DNA of 64,000 nucleotides from Desulfobulbus sp. (GTDB lineage: Bacteria > Desulfobacterota > Desulfobulbia > Desulfobulbales > Desulfobulbaceae), in contig JAITGO010000019.1 in NCBI GenBank assembly GCA_031280615.1, positions 28,457-92,456 on the forward strand. The letters are read 5' to 3'. The translations under genes and the position numbers were made by a program. Shown one piece after another: positions 17,833 to 26,958 of the stretch (its first letter is position 1; each line of letters starts with the position of its first letter). The notes beneath the pieces are model-generated. The model did not search any database and was not told the origin of the DNA. It saw only the letters and a program-made list of their open reading frames with translations.

Positions 17833-18198
17833 TCACGGCTGTTGCGCCAAAATGGCGGAAAAATCAGCCGGTTTGTCCGCCGGTTCGGCGGACAGATCGG
17901 CCAGGAGATGGATGGAGTCGGCGCCGATTCCCAGCAGGTATTCACGGCCGCGCACCTCCACCAGGGCCAGGGTCGCCTTGGGTTGCACCGGTCGCAATTC
18001 GATGACTTTGATGGCATTGCCGCCGGTCTTGCCCAACGCCAGACGTTTTTTTGACAGGCCGTAGAGGGCGAGAATAAGGCCGATCACCACCAACAGGGCC
18101 CAACCGGTCCGCAGCAGGGCCGAGGCCATGTCCGACGGCGGGGCGGCCCAGGCCGACGCCGGCCAGAGGATCAGGAGCGGGGTAAGAAACCAGGGCAT
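17833..18198 (-). CDS. fliO: Flagellar export accessory protein FliO
   Basis: 121 residues: a signal-like or membrane N terminus, a second membrane helix (LLVVIGLILALYGL) and the FliO cytoplasmic domain (LALGKTGGNAIKVIELRPVQ ... LVEVRGREYLLGIGADSIHLL). FliO helps FliP assemble. It lies between fliN and fliP with gaps of five and seven bases. Confidence 0.92.
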   Translation of the reverse strand: MPWFLTPLLILWPASAWAAPPSDMASALLRTGWALLVVIGLILALYGLSKKRLALGKTGGNAIKVIELRPVQPKATLALVEVRGREYLLGIGADSIHLLADLSAEPADKPADFSAILAQQP

Positions 18199-18203
18199 GG
18201 CGG

Positions 18204-18584
18204 CTATCCCAGGTTTTCGATCCGGTCCGACTGGCTGACCACCTCAGTCAGCTTGATTCCGAACTTGTCGCCCACCTTGACCGCCTCTCCCCGAGCGATC
18301 AGCCGAGAGTTGACGTAGAGATCCAGGGGATCGCCGGCCTGCTTGTCGAGTTCGACCACGTAGCCCTCGCCCATCTGCAGCAGATCCTTGAGCAGAATCC
18401 GGGCCCGGCCGACCTCGACCGAAACCTGCAGGGGCACGCCGTAGAGAAATTCCAGCTCCCTGGCCAGGTTGCCCGGGGCGGGCTGGGGCGGCGGTTCTTC
18501 CTTGTTTTCCTTCAACAGTTCGGCGGTTTCCTCGGGATTGAGCGGGGTGAATTGCTGCGGTTCCAGCGCATCAGGTGTTGCCAT
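18204..18584 (-). CDS. fliN: Flagellar motor switch protein FliN
   Basis: 126 residues: an acidic, proline-rich N terminus and a C-terminal SpoA domain (FLYGVPLQVSVEVGRARILLKD ... DPLDLYVNSRLIARGEAV). FliN completes the C ring. It overlaps the 3' end of fliM by 14 bases. No CheC-like domain is fused, so it is FliN rather than FliY. Confidence 0.97.
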   Translation of the reverse strand: MATPDALEPQQFTPLNPEETAELLKENKEEPPPQPAPGNLARELEFLYGVPLQVSVEVGRARILLKDLLQMGEGYVVELDKQAGDPLDLYVNSRLIARGEAVKVGDKFGIKLTEVVSQSDRIENLG

Positions 18585-19608
18585 GAATGCCTCCTACTCG
18601 GTTGCTGTGGCGACCGGTGACATGAAAAGCCTTCTTGCCGTTCCGTTCTCCGGCGATGGCCTGGAAAAGGGGCTGATCCTCGATCAGGATGGTCAGGGGC
18701 TGGTCGGGATTGTATTGCAGGTCGACGATGTCGCCGGGCTGGAGGCTGAGGATTTTGCGGATGGTCATGTTGACATGGCCGGAGCGGGCGATCACCAGAC
18801 TGTCCATGGCCAGCGCCTCATGGGCCAGTTGGCTGGCCCAGGTGTTGGCCGCCTGGGCAACGGTGACCAGGGCCTTGAACCGTTCGCGCAGCGGTTCAAG
18901 GGTGGGATAGGGGACGATCAGCCGCATTTGGCCGCACAATTCGCCGGCCAGCCGGATATTGAAGCGGGTTACCAGCACTTCGGTCTCCGGCTCGACGATA
19001 TTGACCAGGCGGAAATTGTTTTCCACCTTGTTCAGCTGCACCTGGATGTCGGCCACCGGCCGCATGGCGTTGGCGAGCTCGTTGCAGATGTCGAGCATGA
19101 TGGTCTTCAGCAGAGAAATCTCGATGGTGGTCAGGTTGCGGTTCAAGGCCAGCGATTCGTTGGATTGGGCCGAACCGAGCATGATCTCCAGCAGGGTGAA
19201 GGCCATCAAGGTATCGAAATGGAACAGGCAGCCGTGCTTCAGGGGCGAGGTGCTGTAGATGCCCACCGCGCCCTGATTGTTGAGATCGGCCAGGCTCTGC
19301 TGGAAGACGGTGGTGGCGATTTCCGCCCGTTCGACCACGAAGTTGCGCAGCATGGCATTGGTCAGGCTGGTGGAAAACCGGCGGCAGAAATTGTCGAGGA
19401 TGATATCCAGGTTGGGGATGCGCAACTCGCCGCTGGTCCGGATGCGTTCGTAGACCGTGAACAGATCGAGATGCGAGGCCGGCATGGCCTGGCGCGTTGG
19501 CCAGGGCTGGCTGCTTTCGATCAGATCCGTCGAGATCCTGCCGGCTTTGATGGCCGCCAGCAGTTCGGCGATCTCCTGTTTGCTGAGGATCGGCTCCACG
19601 GGACTCAC
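18571..19608 (-). CDS. fliM: Flagellar motor switch protein FliM
   Basis: 345 residues. The N-terminal LSKQEIAELLAAI matches the short helix by which FliM binds phospho-CheY, followed by the CheC-like middle domain and a C-terminal SpoA domain. The GTG start at 19608 overlaps the fliL stop (GTGA), a typical coupling arrangement. FliM links the CheY encoded at 36488 to motor switching. Confidence 0.97.
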   Translation of the reverse strand: MSPVEPILSKQEIAELLAAIKAGRISTDLIESSQPWPTRQAMPASHLDLFTVYERIRTSGELRIPNLDIILDNFCRRFSTSLTNAMLRNFVVERAEIATTVFQQSLADLNNQGAVGIYSTSPLKHGCLFHFDTLMAFTLLEIMLGSAQSNESLALNRNLTTIEISLLKTIMLDICNELANAMRPVADIQVQLNKVENNFRLVNIVEPETEVLVTRFNIRLAGELCGQMRLIVPYPTLEPLRERFKALVTVAQAANTWASQLAHEALAMDSLVIARSGHVNMTIRKILSLQPGDIVDLQYNPDQPLTILIEDQPLFQAIAGERNGKKAFHVTGRHSNRVGGIHGNT

Positions 19609-20120
19609 TGCACCACAAAGTCGGTCAGGTAGATGTTGTTGATCTTGCCGGTTTTGAGAAACGAGTTGATCTTGCTCTTCAATTCGGCCTTCACCTGGTT
19701 CTTGCCCTGGATATCCTGCAACTCCTCGAAGGTTTTGTTGCCGATGATCAGCAGGATGGTATCGCGGATTTGGGGCATGCGACGGTTGACCTCATCCACG
19801 GTGCTGTCCTTGTCCAGCTCGAGCGAGAGCGAGGCCTTGACATAGTGAGGGGCGTCGGTGCCGATGATGTTGACGATGAACTCCTTGATCTCCACCATGG
19901 GACCGATCTTCGCTTCCTCGGGCACCGGCTTGATCAGGGCAGCCGCCTTGCTTTCTTCCTGCTGCTTGCGGAGCATTTCCTCCTGCTTGGGTTTGTACAT
20001 CAGGAAGTAATAGCCGCCGCCGGCTAATAGGGGGACCAGGACCGCCGCCGCAATGATGATCAGCTTCTTCTTTCCGCCTTTTTTCGGCTCTTCCGCTTTT
20101 TCGGTTTTTTTCTCCGCCAT
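19605..20120 (-). CDS. fliL: Flagellar basal body-associated protein FliL
   Basis: 171 residues: a lysine-rich N terminus, one membrane helix (LIIIAAAVLVPLLAGGGYYF) and the FliL periplasmic domain ending INNIYLTDFVVQ. FliL surrounds the stator. It is the first gene of the second large flagellar unit, downstream of the sigma-54 promoter at 20287-20301, with a leader of about 155 bases. Confidence 0.96.
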   Translation of the reverse strand: MAEKKTEKAEEPKKGGKKKLIIIAAAVLVPLLAGGGYYFLMYKPKQEEMLRKQQEESKAAALIKPVPEEAKIGPMVEIKEFIVNIIGTDAPHYVKASLSLELDKDSTVDEVNRRMPQIRDTILLIIGNKTFEELQDIQGKNQVKAELKSKINSFLKTGKINNIYLTDFVVQ

Positions 20121-20286
20121 GATGGGTTCCTTTCAATTGGGACCGTTCTCAAAAAACGGGAACGGATTCCTAAAACGATGGGGGTCGGGCAAAGGGTTGC
20201 CGGTTGCCCTGATAGGCGCCGGGCCGAACGAGCGGATGGAAAAGGTCGAAATGTCGGCCCAGGGTATCCGGCTCATCGGTGACGTT

Positions 20287-20301
20287 GCAAAGAAGGTGCC
20301 A
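20287..20301 (-). promoter_or_regulatory. Sigma-54 promoter of the fliL-flgJ flagellar operon
   Basis: The minus strand reads TGGCACCTTCTTTGC, a match at all ten defined bases of the sigma-54 consensus TGGCAC-N5-TTGC with the correct -24/-12 spacing. The predicted start near 20275 gives a leader of about 155 bases before fliL. The surrounding 457-base gap (20121-20577) holds no gene, only this promoter and the flgE terminator. Confidence 0.9.
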
Positions 20302-20503
20302 TGAGAGCGTACTTCCCTCTTCAAGTCAAGCACGATGTGTTGTGAACCGTCAAGCCGGGCAGGGGAGATGTATTGCCTCGATGGCGAGGGGCGAACCCGG
20401 TTGCGACGGGTTTACTTCTGTCGATGCCGGTTATCCCCAATCGCTGCGGAGGCATGAGGAGAAAGCGGGGATGGCAAAAAGGGAGGTAAGGAGAGAGGGG
20501 AAG

Positions 20504-20548
20504 GGGGAAAACAATACGGCTCCATGACCCTGGGGGCCATGGAGCCGT
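20504..20548 (-). terminator. Rho-independent terminator after flgE
   Basis: Eleven-base perfect arms ACGGCTCCATG (20516-20526) and CATGGAGCCGT (20538-20548) are followed, on the minus strand, by a T-rich run (ATTGTTTTCCCC). It lies 29 bases after the flgE stop and separates the two large flagellar units. Confidence 0.85.
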
Positions 20549-20577
20549 GTGTCGGAATAATGACTTGTGCTGATCGC

Positions 20578-21891
20578 TTATCGTTTGAGGTTGATCAGCT
20601 CGCTCAACATCTCATCCACGGTGGTGATGATTTTGGAGTTGGCCTGGAAACCGCGCTGGGTGGTGATCATGCTGACGAACTCCTGACCCATGTCGACGTT
20701 GGACTGTTCGAGCGAGTTGGTGTACAGCTTGCCCAACTCCGGTCCGGGCAGACCAATCCGGACGATGCCAACCTCGGACGGCGCGGTGTAACGGTTGGCT
20801 CCAGCCAGCTGCAACCCACCGGGATTCTGGAATTTTGCCAGAACCAGCTGGGAGATGTTGATCTGGCGGCCGTTGGAGTAGCTGGCCACCACGATCCCCT
20901 CGTTGTTGACCGCGACGTTGGTCAACTCGCCCGCCCCGTATCCGTTTTGCGACTGGCTGATGACGATGGAGTCGCTGTTATACTGGGTGCAGTCGAAATT
21001 GAAGGTGATCGTCGAGTCCAAGGCGCCGTTTCCCCACTGGATTGGGATAGGCACCGAGGTAAAAGGGATGGGCGCACCGTTGCCGTCGCGGTTGAGGGAT
21101 TGCCCCTTTGAGTCGAATTCCATTTGGTCCTGCGAACCAGACAAGGAACCACTAAAATTAGTATAGTTAAACCCCAAGGGATGAATCCCGTTTTCGTTAT
21201 CGACTCTGTAGGCCGCCTCCCAGGTGTTGTTGGTATCGTCGACCAGGCGCCAGTAGGCGGTGACCAGATGGGACTCTCCCAGAGAATCGTAGACCTTGGT
21301 CGAGGCGGAATAGTTGTAGGAGCTTCTGTCCGCAGGGTCGATATTCCCTGGGCCGATTTCCGTCGAATTTTCGCTCAGGTTGGTGTTGAAGGTAACCTCG
21401 GTGGTGGGATTGGCTTCCACCAGGCCCAGGTTATTGACCCGGATGTCCGAGGGGTCAATGGGGAGTAGTTCGGTATTGTTCACCTGGTCAAACGCCTTGC
21501 CCTGGACACGCAGTCCTTCCGGGCTGACCAGATAGCCGGCTTGGTCGAATCGGAAAGAACCGGCCCGGCTGTAGTAGGTGGTATCGTTGCCCGGTTCCTT
21601 GAGCACGAAAAAGCCAACGCCTTCGACGGCGACATCGGTACCGGAGGAGGTGGTTTCGAAGGTGCCCTGGCTGAAGACGGAATCGACGATGGAAAGGCCG
21701 GCGCCACGGCCTACCTGGGATACGCCGCCGGAGCCGAAGACGTTGCTCGACAAAAGATCGGAAAAAACGCTGCGGGCGCTCTTGTAGCCCAAGGTGCCGG
21801 AGTTGGCCAGGTTATTGCCGATGACGCTCATTGCCTGAGAATTGAGATTGAGGCCGCTGATGCCGCTGAACATTGCACTTTGAATACCCAT
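20578..21891 (-). CDS. flgE: Flagellar hook protein FlgE
   Basis: From the ATG at 21891 (AGGAG six bases upstream) the product is 437 residues. It has the N-terminal rod/hook motif (LNSQAMSVIGNNLANSGTLG) and the C-terminal NVDMGQEFVSMITTQRGFQANSK motif. The central part is large and variable, as expected for the hook. It follows flgD after 203 bases, a gap in which I find no promoter of sigma-28 or sigma-54 type. The frame extends to 21981 but without family similarity. Confidence 0.96.
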   Translation of the reverse strand: MGIQSAMFSGISGLNLNSQAMSVIGNNLANSGTLGYKSARSVFSDLLSSNVFGSGGVSQVGRGAGLSIVDSVFSQGTFETTSSGTDVAVEGVGFFVLKEPGNDTTYYSRAGSFRFDQAGYLVSPEGLRVQGKAFDQVNNTELLPIDPSDIRVNNLGLVEANPTTEVTFNTNLSENSTEIGPGNIDPADRSSYNYSASTKVYDSLGESHLVTAYWRLVDDTNNTWEAAYRVDNENGIHPLGFNYTNFSGSLSGSQDQMEFDSKGQSLNRDGNGAPIPFTSVPIPIQWGNGALDSTITFNFDCTQYNSDSIVISQSQNGYGAGELTNVAVNNEGIVVASYSNGRQINISQLVLAKFQNPGGLQLAGANRYTAPSEVGIVRIGLPGPELGKLYTNSLEQSNVDMGQEFVSMITTQRGFQANSKIITTVDEMLSELINLKR

Positions 21892-22094
21892 GATAATCTC
21901 CTGCGTGGGTTGAATAATCGGTGAAAATGTTTTGTGGAGAGGCCTTGGCCGGATGAAGGGCCGTTTTGCCGCTCTCCTCAATTATCCCCGCGCCGTCCGT
22001 TGCTCAGAGATGAAGGTATGTTGCTTGAGATCGCCAGTCCGTTGGCGTCTGGATCAGTGCCGGGGCGTGATAGCCGCCGGCCACTGGTCGGGGA

Positions 22095-22796
22095 TCAACT
22101 GGAACTGCTGTCGGTCGTGTTCTGGTTCTGGCCGCTGTAGGCCCCGTACAGGGAGGAAATTTTGTATTCCCCCAGGGCGGTGACGATTTTCGCCTGGGCG
22201 CCGCTCAGGTCGATGCCGGTGACTTGGGCCCGGACCAAGGGCGAGACTGTAGCGCTCGTGCCGCCCGCGCCTGTGGCGGAGATGGAAATCGAATAGTTGC
22301 CCGGAGCCATGGCGTTGCCCTCGCTGTCCTTGCCATCCCAGGTCAGGAAATGATTTCCTGCGCTCAGGTCGGTCGCTTTGATGGTGGCCACGGTCTGACC
22401 AGTCTTGTTTTTGATCTCCAGGCTGGCTCCAGTCACGTTGCCGTCGATCCTGTAGCCGACCTGCACCGGTTTGTCACCAAGGGCGAATTCGTTGTTCTCC
22501 ACCACCACTTCCTGGCCGATCAGACCCAGGGCCGCATACCGCTCGGAACTGCTGGTCGCCGCAGCCAGCTGGTCCATCGAGTCGTTGAGGTTGAACAACT
22601 GTTCCAGTTGGCTGTACTGGGCCAATTGGGCAGTGAATTCGGTGGGATCGGACGGGTTGAGCGGATCCTGGTGCTGCAATTGGGCCACCAGCAAGCTCAG
22701 GAACTGTTCCTGGCCAAGGGCGCCGGCTTTCGATTTCGAAGTCGTGGTGGCGGCAGCAGCTGTGGTGACACTGTTGGTTTGATTGACTGTTGACAT
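22095..22796 (-). CDS. flgD: Hook capping protein FlgD
   Basis: 233 residues with the N-terminal FlgD motif (LGQEQFLSLLVAQLQHQDPLNP ... EFTAQLAQYSQLEQL) and a C-terminal FLN/Tudor-like region (YRIDGNVTGASLEIKN ... HFLTWDGKDSEGNAMAPG). FlgD caps the growing hook and is released on completion. It is flanked by fliK and flgE, the standard order. Confidence 0.96.
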   Translation of the reverse strand: MSTVNQTNSVTTAAAATTTSKSKAGALGQEQFLSLLVAQLQHQDPLNPSDPTEFTAQLAQYSQLEQLFNLNDSMDQLAAATSSSERYAALGLIGQEVVVENNEFALGDKPVQVGYRIDGNVTGASLEIKNKTGQTVATIKATDLSAGNHFLTWDGKDSEGNAMAPGNYSISISATGAGGTSATVSPLVRAQVTGIDLSGAQAKIVTALGEYKISSLYGAYSGQNQNTTDSSSS

Positions 22797-22811
22797 ACTC
22801 TACCTCCTGCC

Positions 22812-24500
22812 TCAGACGAGGACACTGAGAGTGCTGGCGGCACCATCGTCGCCGGCAACCTCTTCAAGTTCCTGTGAAAAATCGGACGGGGCGGCGATGT
22901 GGCTGCTCGGGGAAGAAGCCTGTTGCCGCCAGGCATTGTTTTCCTGGAAGCGCTCGCCGCCGGTGTGGCCCTGGGCTGCGACCGACACTTCCACTTGATT
23001 CAACTGCAGGCCCTGTTGCTCCAAGGCTTCCCGAAGCCGGGGCAGATGGCGGTCGATCATTTCCTGGGCCTGGGGGCTCTGGACCACGATGTGTGCCTTA
23101 ATATTATCCTGGGCCACCTTGATCTCCATTCTCAGCTCGCCCAACTCCTCCGGATAGAGCCGAAGGGTGACCGTGCTGTTCGCGAGTTGCTTGTTGATCG
23201 AGAAATGGGCGATCATCTGGTCGACCACCGTGCTGTCGGGCACGGTCATGCCGGAGGGCAGATGCATGGTGACCGAGGCGATCGGGGTGCTGGTGGATGT
23301 TTGCTGGCCCGTGCTCAGCGGTTGGCCGGCCGCGACGAGCGGCGAAGGATCATGGTTGACGACCGGTTGCGTCTTCTGCGAAGCAAGTTGCTCGCCGGTG
23401 GTGGCGGGTTTCATTGCCTCGGCGGTAGACGTTTGTTCCTGCTGCTTGGCGGCCTGCGACGTGCTGTCGGTTTGGGTGCTTTTCCCCGATTCTGCCGGGG
23501 CGCCGGCGCGTTCCTTGAGCAGACGGGAACGGATGTAGTTGCCGTCCACATCGACCGGTTGGTCTTCGGATACGGTCGCGGGCGATGCGGGAATGTCGCC
23601 TTCGCTTTCTTCTTCGCCAGGCTTGCCCTGATGGATGGTAATGATCTGGCCGTACTTGTTCTGGACGATCATGGGGCCACCGGCTTGGGTTTGTGTATCC
23701 GCGGCGGCAGCGTCCTCGCCGGTGGTGGCGACAGGCGCGAGCGGCGCGGTGTCGGCGTCGGTCGCCTGCGGATTGGCGGCGGCAACGCTGATGGTTATTT
23801 GCGGCTGTTGTGCGGTCTGTGTCGTCTGGCTGACCGTCGAAGCGGCTGAGGCGACACTGCCCGTTTGCGTGCCGGGAGTGGTACTTTGGCCGGCAGGGGC
23901 CGGAGTAGCAGGCGGCATTTCGGCGGCGGTCGCCGCGGCCAGGGCGGCAGCGTCGGCCAGCTCACCGGGCAACTGGATCGGAGCCGGTTGGGCGGCCATT
24001 TGCCCGCCCGCCTGCGGCACCATGGACTGCGAGGCTTGTGACGAAATATTGGCGCGCAGATCGTCGCCGACACCGGCGGTCAGGCGGGCCAGCAACCGTG
24101 CCACGGCCGATTCGCGCTGTTGTTGGCCGATGGTCTGCGGGTTGACCAGCATATTTTCCGGCGGAGCCGTATCGGCCTGGATTGCCGACTCCGGCTGCTG
24201 CGCTGCCGTATCGGCCTTGCCGTTCGGGCTTGCGGCTGTGGTGTCTTCGGCGGCGCCCTTGGTTTGGGCCGCTTCGGTTTTCTTCGCTCCCTGGGCCTCG
24301 GCCGCATCGCGGGCCTGGCGGCCGCGTGCGTGCTTCTGTCTGGTGCCGGCCTGCTGGGCCGAAGCGGTGGACTGCTGGTCGGTCGCGGTCTTCAGATGGG
24401 AGGCGAAGCGCCCCTCGTTACCGGTGTTGGCTGGTGCCGCTGGCTGTGGCGCAGAGGTCATCAAGTCAGCGGAAACGATTGCAAGTGCTGGCATGGGCAT
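22812..24500 (-). CDS. fliK: Flagellar hook-length control protein FliK
   Basis: 562 residues. A long Ala/Gln/Thr-rich, probably extended N-terminal ruler region is followed by the conserved C-terminal domain (VTLRLYPEELGELRMEIKVA, then LPRLREALEQQGLQLNQVEV) that interacts with FlhB. It starts in a TAATG overlap with the upstream motE-like stop, so translation is coupled. The low-complexity ruler is long for the family (often 400-450), which might correspond to a longer hook. Confidence 0.92.
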   Translation of the reverse strand: MPMPALAIVSADLMTSAPQPAAPANTGNEGRFASHLKTATDQQSTASAQQAGTRQKHARGRQARDAAEAQGAKKTEAAQTKGAAEDTTAASPNGKADTAAQQPESAIQADTAPPENMLVNPQTIGQQQRESAVARLLARLTAGVGDDLRANISSQASQSMVPQAGGQMAAQPAPIQLPGELADAAALAAATAAEMPPATPAPAGQSTTPGTQTGSVASAASTVSQTTQTAQQPQITISVAAANPQATDADTAPLAPVATTGEDAAAADTQTQAGGPMIVQNKYGQIITIHQGKPGEEESEGDIPASPATVSEDQPVDVDGNYIRSRLLKERAGAPAESGKSTQTDSTSQAAKQQEQTSTAEAMKPATTGEQLASQKTQPVVNHDPSPLVAAGQPLSTGQQTSTSTPIASVTMHLPSGMTVPDSTVVDQMIAHFSINKQLANSTVTLRLYPEELGELRMEIKVAQDNIKAHIVVQSPQAQEMIDRHLPRLREALEQQGLQLNQVEVSVAAQGHTGGERFQENNAWRQQASSPSSHIAAPSDFSQELEEVAGDDGAASTLSVLV

Positions 24501-25015
24501 TATCGGGTATCCGTGATGGAAAAAGCAGTGGTCAATTTGGCCGCCTTTTCCCGATCCAGGTTGTTGAGAACTTTGGCGGCGGATTTGGTCTTCATTTTAC
24601 CAAGGATGGAGATCGCCAGATCCTGATCCACCGCAGCCAAGGCCGCTGCGGCCTTGTCGGCTGTCATCTTTTCGTACATCTTGGCGAGTTCCCCGATCCG
24701 TTTTTGCTCTTCGACATCTTTTTGCTCCAGGAGTTTTTCAATGCGAACCCGGAGCTGGTTGAGCTGTTCGATCTTCTTATCGACCTCACCTTCCAATCTC
24801 TTTAGTTCCTTTTTTTTGTTCTCCAGCTCTTCCCGTTCACGGGCAAACGGCGCACCCCCGGCTTGGAGGCTCTCCATGATCCGCCGTTCCTCCACCGAAC
24901 CGTATTGCTTCTCCGGGCCGGACTGGGGCGTCGGTGGCGGATCGTTTTCCGCGGCGAGCGCCGGCCACAGGAGCGAGAAGAGGATCAGGCCGGCGAAGAA
25001 GAAAAGTCGTTTCAT
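24500..25015 (-). CDS. MotE-like periplasmic/anchored flagellar protein
   Basis: From the ATG at 25015 the product is 171 residues: a signal peptide or anchor (LFFFAGLILFSLLWPALAAE), a long charged coiled coil (about residues 50-110, rich in Glu/Lys, LENKKKELKRLEGEVDKKIE) and a C-terminal MgtE-N-like segment (LAKMYEKMTADKAAAALAAV ... ILGKMKTKSAAKVLNNL). This is the MotE architecture described in alphaproteobacteria and in many fliJ-fliK loci, where it is thought to chaperone MotC or assist stator assembly. It lies between fliJ and fliK. The name is by architecture and position only. Confidence 0.82.
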   Translation of the reverse strand: MKRLFFFAGLILFSLLWPALAAENDPPPTPQSGPEKQYGSVEERRIMESLQAGGAPFAREREELENKKKELKRLEGEVDKKIEQLNQLRVRIEKLLEQKDVEEQKRIGELAKMYEKMTADKAAAALAAVDQDLAISILGKMKTKSAAKVLNNLDREKAAKLTTAFSITDTR

Positions 25016-25064
25016 GGGGCGCTCCGGACGGTATTGCGGGCAGAGATGGCGTCGACGACAGGGA

Positions 25065-25505
25065 TCAGTGTTGCTTGCGTTCGTGGGAAAGCACGGCGAT
25101 TTCATCCAGCATGGCCAACTGCTTTTTTTCCAGGAATCTTGCGTAGGCGGCATTTTGTTGTTCCCGCAGCTTTTCGATGATTTTTTTGTCTTTGCTCTTT
25201 TTTACCAACATCTGCCGTTTGTTGGCCACCAGGGCTTGTTGTTTGCTGAGTTCGTTCTGGCGGGTCTCGAGTTCCCGGCGGACCAGGTCGATCCGGGATT
25301 CGAACAGGCGCAGCCGCTCCACGGTGGTGCCCTGTTCCTGGTCGAGCCGCAGATCGGCATACAACTCCGCTAATTCCTTTTCGGTTCGCAGCAGCGCTTC
25401 CTGAAGTCGCGCCTCGGTTTCCATGGCGTGATACATGGCCTGCCGGGCCGAATCCTCAAGCTGTTGGCGGTATTTGAGCACCGCGTGCATGGAAAACGGC
25501 TTCAT
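25065..25505 (-). CDS. fliJ: Flagellar export protein FliJ
   Basis: 146 residues, almost entirely coiled coil, starting MKPFSMHAVLKYRQQLEDSA, the FliJ opening. FliJ is the central stalk of the FliH/FliI export ATPase. It overlaps the fliI stop by four bases and lies 49 bases before the motE-like gene. Confidence 0.93.
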   Translation of the reverse strand: MKPFSMHAVLKYRQQLEDSARQAMYHAMETEARLQEALLRTEKELAELYADLRLDQEQGTTVERLRLFESRIDLVRRELETRQNELSKQQALVANKRQMLVKKSKDKKIIEKLREQQNAAYARFLEKKQLAMLDEIAVLSHERKQH

Positions 25506-26887
25506 TCGTTGCCCTCTTCGCCCGGATCGTTTTTCCGGCGATCAAATCCCTTGCGGCCGGTGCGCCGTCGGTCGGCAGCCTGGCGATCGCTGACCAATTC
25601 CCCCATGGCGGCAAGCGTGTCCTCAAGCGTGCAGGATTCGTCGTAGCCTTGGGTGAGAAAGGCGTTGATGGCATCGATGCGGGCAATGGCATAGTCGATT
25701 TTCTTGTTGCTGCCCGCGGCATAGGCGCCGATGTTGATCAGGTCTTCCGATTCCCGGTACACGGCCAGGACGCTACGGGTTTTGCCCGCCAGCTCCCGAT
25801 GCCGCTGGCCGGTGATGTCGCGCATGACACGGCTGGTGGAGAGCATCACGTCGATGGCGGGATAATGGTTCTTGGCGGCAATGGCACGCGACAGGACAAT
25901 ATGGCCGTCCAGGATCGAGCGGACCGAATCGGCGACCGGCTCGGTCAGGTCGTCACCGTCGACCAGCACGGTGTACAGGCCGGTGATCGAGCCCTGGTTC
26001 TGGAAATTGCCGGCCCGCTCCAGCAGCTTGGGCAGGGTGGCGAACACGCTCGGGGTATAGCCCTTGGTGGTCGGCGGCTCGCCGATGGACAGGCCGATCT
26101 CGCGCATGGCCATGGCAAAACGGGTGACCGAATCCATCATCAAGAGCACGTTCTTGCCCTGCTGGCAAAAATATTCGGCAATGGCGGTGGCGACGAAGGC
26201 CCCGCGCATCCTGAGCAGCGGCGACTGGTCCGAGGTGACGGCGATGATCACCGAGTGGGCCAGGCCGTCCGGCCCCAGGTCGCGCTCGATGAACTCCCTG
26301 ACCTCGCGGCCGCGCTCGCCGATCAGGGCGATGACGTTGACGTCCGCCTTGGCGAACTTGGCCATCATCCCCAGCAGCACGCTTTTGCCCACCCCGGAGC
26401 CGGCCATGATGCCCATGCGCTGGCCGATGCCGCAGGTGAGCAGGCCGTTGATGGCTCGAATGCCGAGATCGAGCGGCTGGTGGATGGCAGCCCGCCGCAT
26501 CGGGTCCGGGGGCAGGGAATACAGCGGTTTTTCATGGGGCAGGAACATGGCCGGGCCCTGGTCGAGGGGGGTGCCCATGCCGTCGAGCACCCGACCCAAC
26601 AGAGCGTCGCCGACGCTGATGGTGGCCTGTTCCTTCCTGACCAGGATGCGGCTGCCCGGCCCCAAACCGCGCAACTCGCCCAGGGGCATCAGCAGCGCCC
26701 GGTTGTTGCTGTAGCCGACGATTTCCGCCGGGATCTCAGGGCCTTCCTGAAGCGGGACAATTTCGCAGAGGGAACCGATGGAAGAACGCGGGCAGGAGCC
26801 TTCGACCACCAGGCCGACGATGCGGTGCACCTTGCCGTAGGTTCGGATGGAGGAAAAAGCGTTGAGGCGGTCGGCAAGCGATGGCAT
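25502..26887 (-). CDS. fliI: Flagellar export ATPase FliI
   Basis: 461 residues with Walker A (GIMAGSGVGKSVLLGMMAKF), Walker B (NVLLMMDSVTRFAMAMREIG) and the FliI/F1-beta motif (GYTPSVFATLPKLLERAG). FliI energises substrate delivery and is related to the F1 beta subunit. It is 71 bases after fliH. The C-terminal tail after residue 425 is basic and longer than in E. coli. Confidence 0.97.
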   Translation of the reverse strand: MPSLADRLNAFSSIRTYGKVHRIVGLVVEGSCPRSSIGSLCEIVPLQEGPEIPAEIVGYSNNRALLMPLGELRGLGPGSRILVRKEQATISVGDALLGRVLDGMGTPLDQGPAMFLPHEKPLYSLPPDPMRRAAIHQPLDLGIRAINGLLTCGIGQRMGIMAGSGVGKSVLLGMMAKFAKADVNVIALIGERGREVREFIERDLGPDGLAHSVIIAVTSDQSPLLRMRGAFVATAIAEYFCQQGKNVLLMMDSVTRFAMAMREIGLSIGEPPTTKGYTPSVFATLPKLLERAGNFQNQGSITGLYTVLVDGDDLTEPVADSVRSILDGHIVLSRAIAAKNHYPAIDVMLSTSRVMRDITGQRHRELAGKTRSVLAVYRESEDLINIGAYAAGSNKKIDYAIARIDAINAFLTQGYDESCTLEDTLAAMGELVSDRQAADRRRTGRKGFDRRKNDPGEEGNE

Positions 26888-26958
26888 CGGGTTTCAGGGC
26901 GCAGGGGCCGGAAAGGTTCGAGAAAAACAAAAACAGGGCCGGCGGCAACGGGCCGCGT

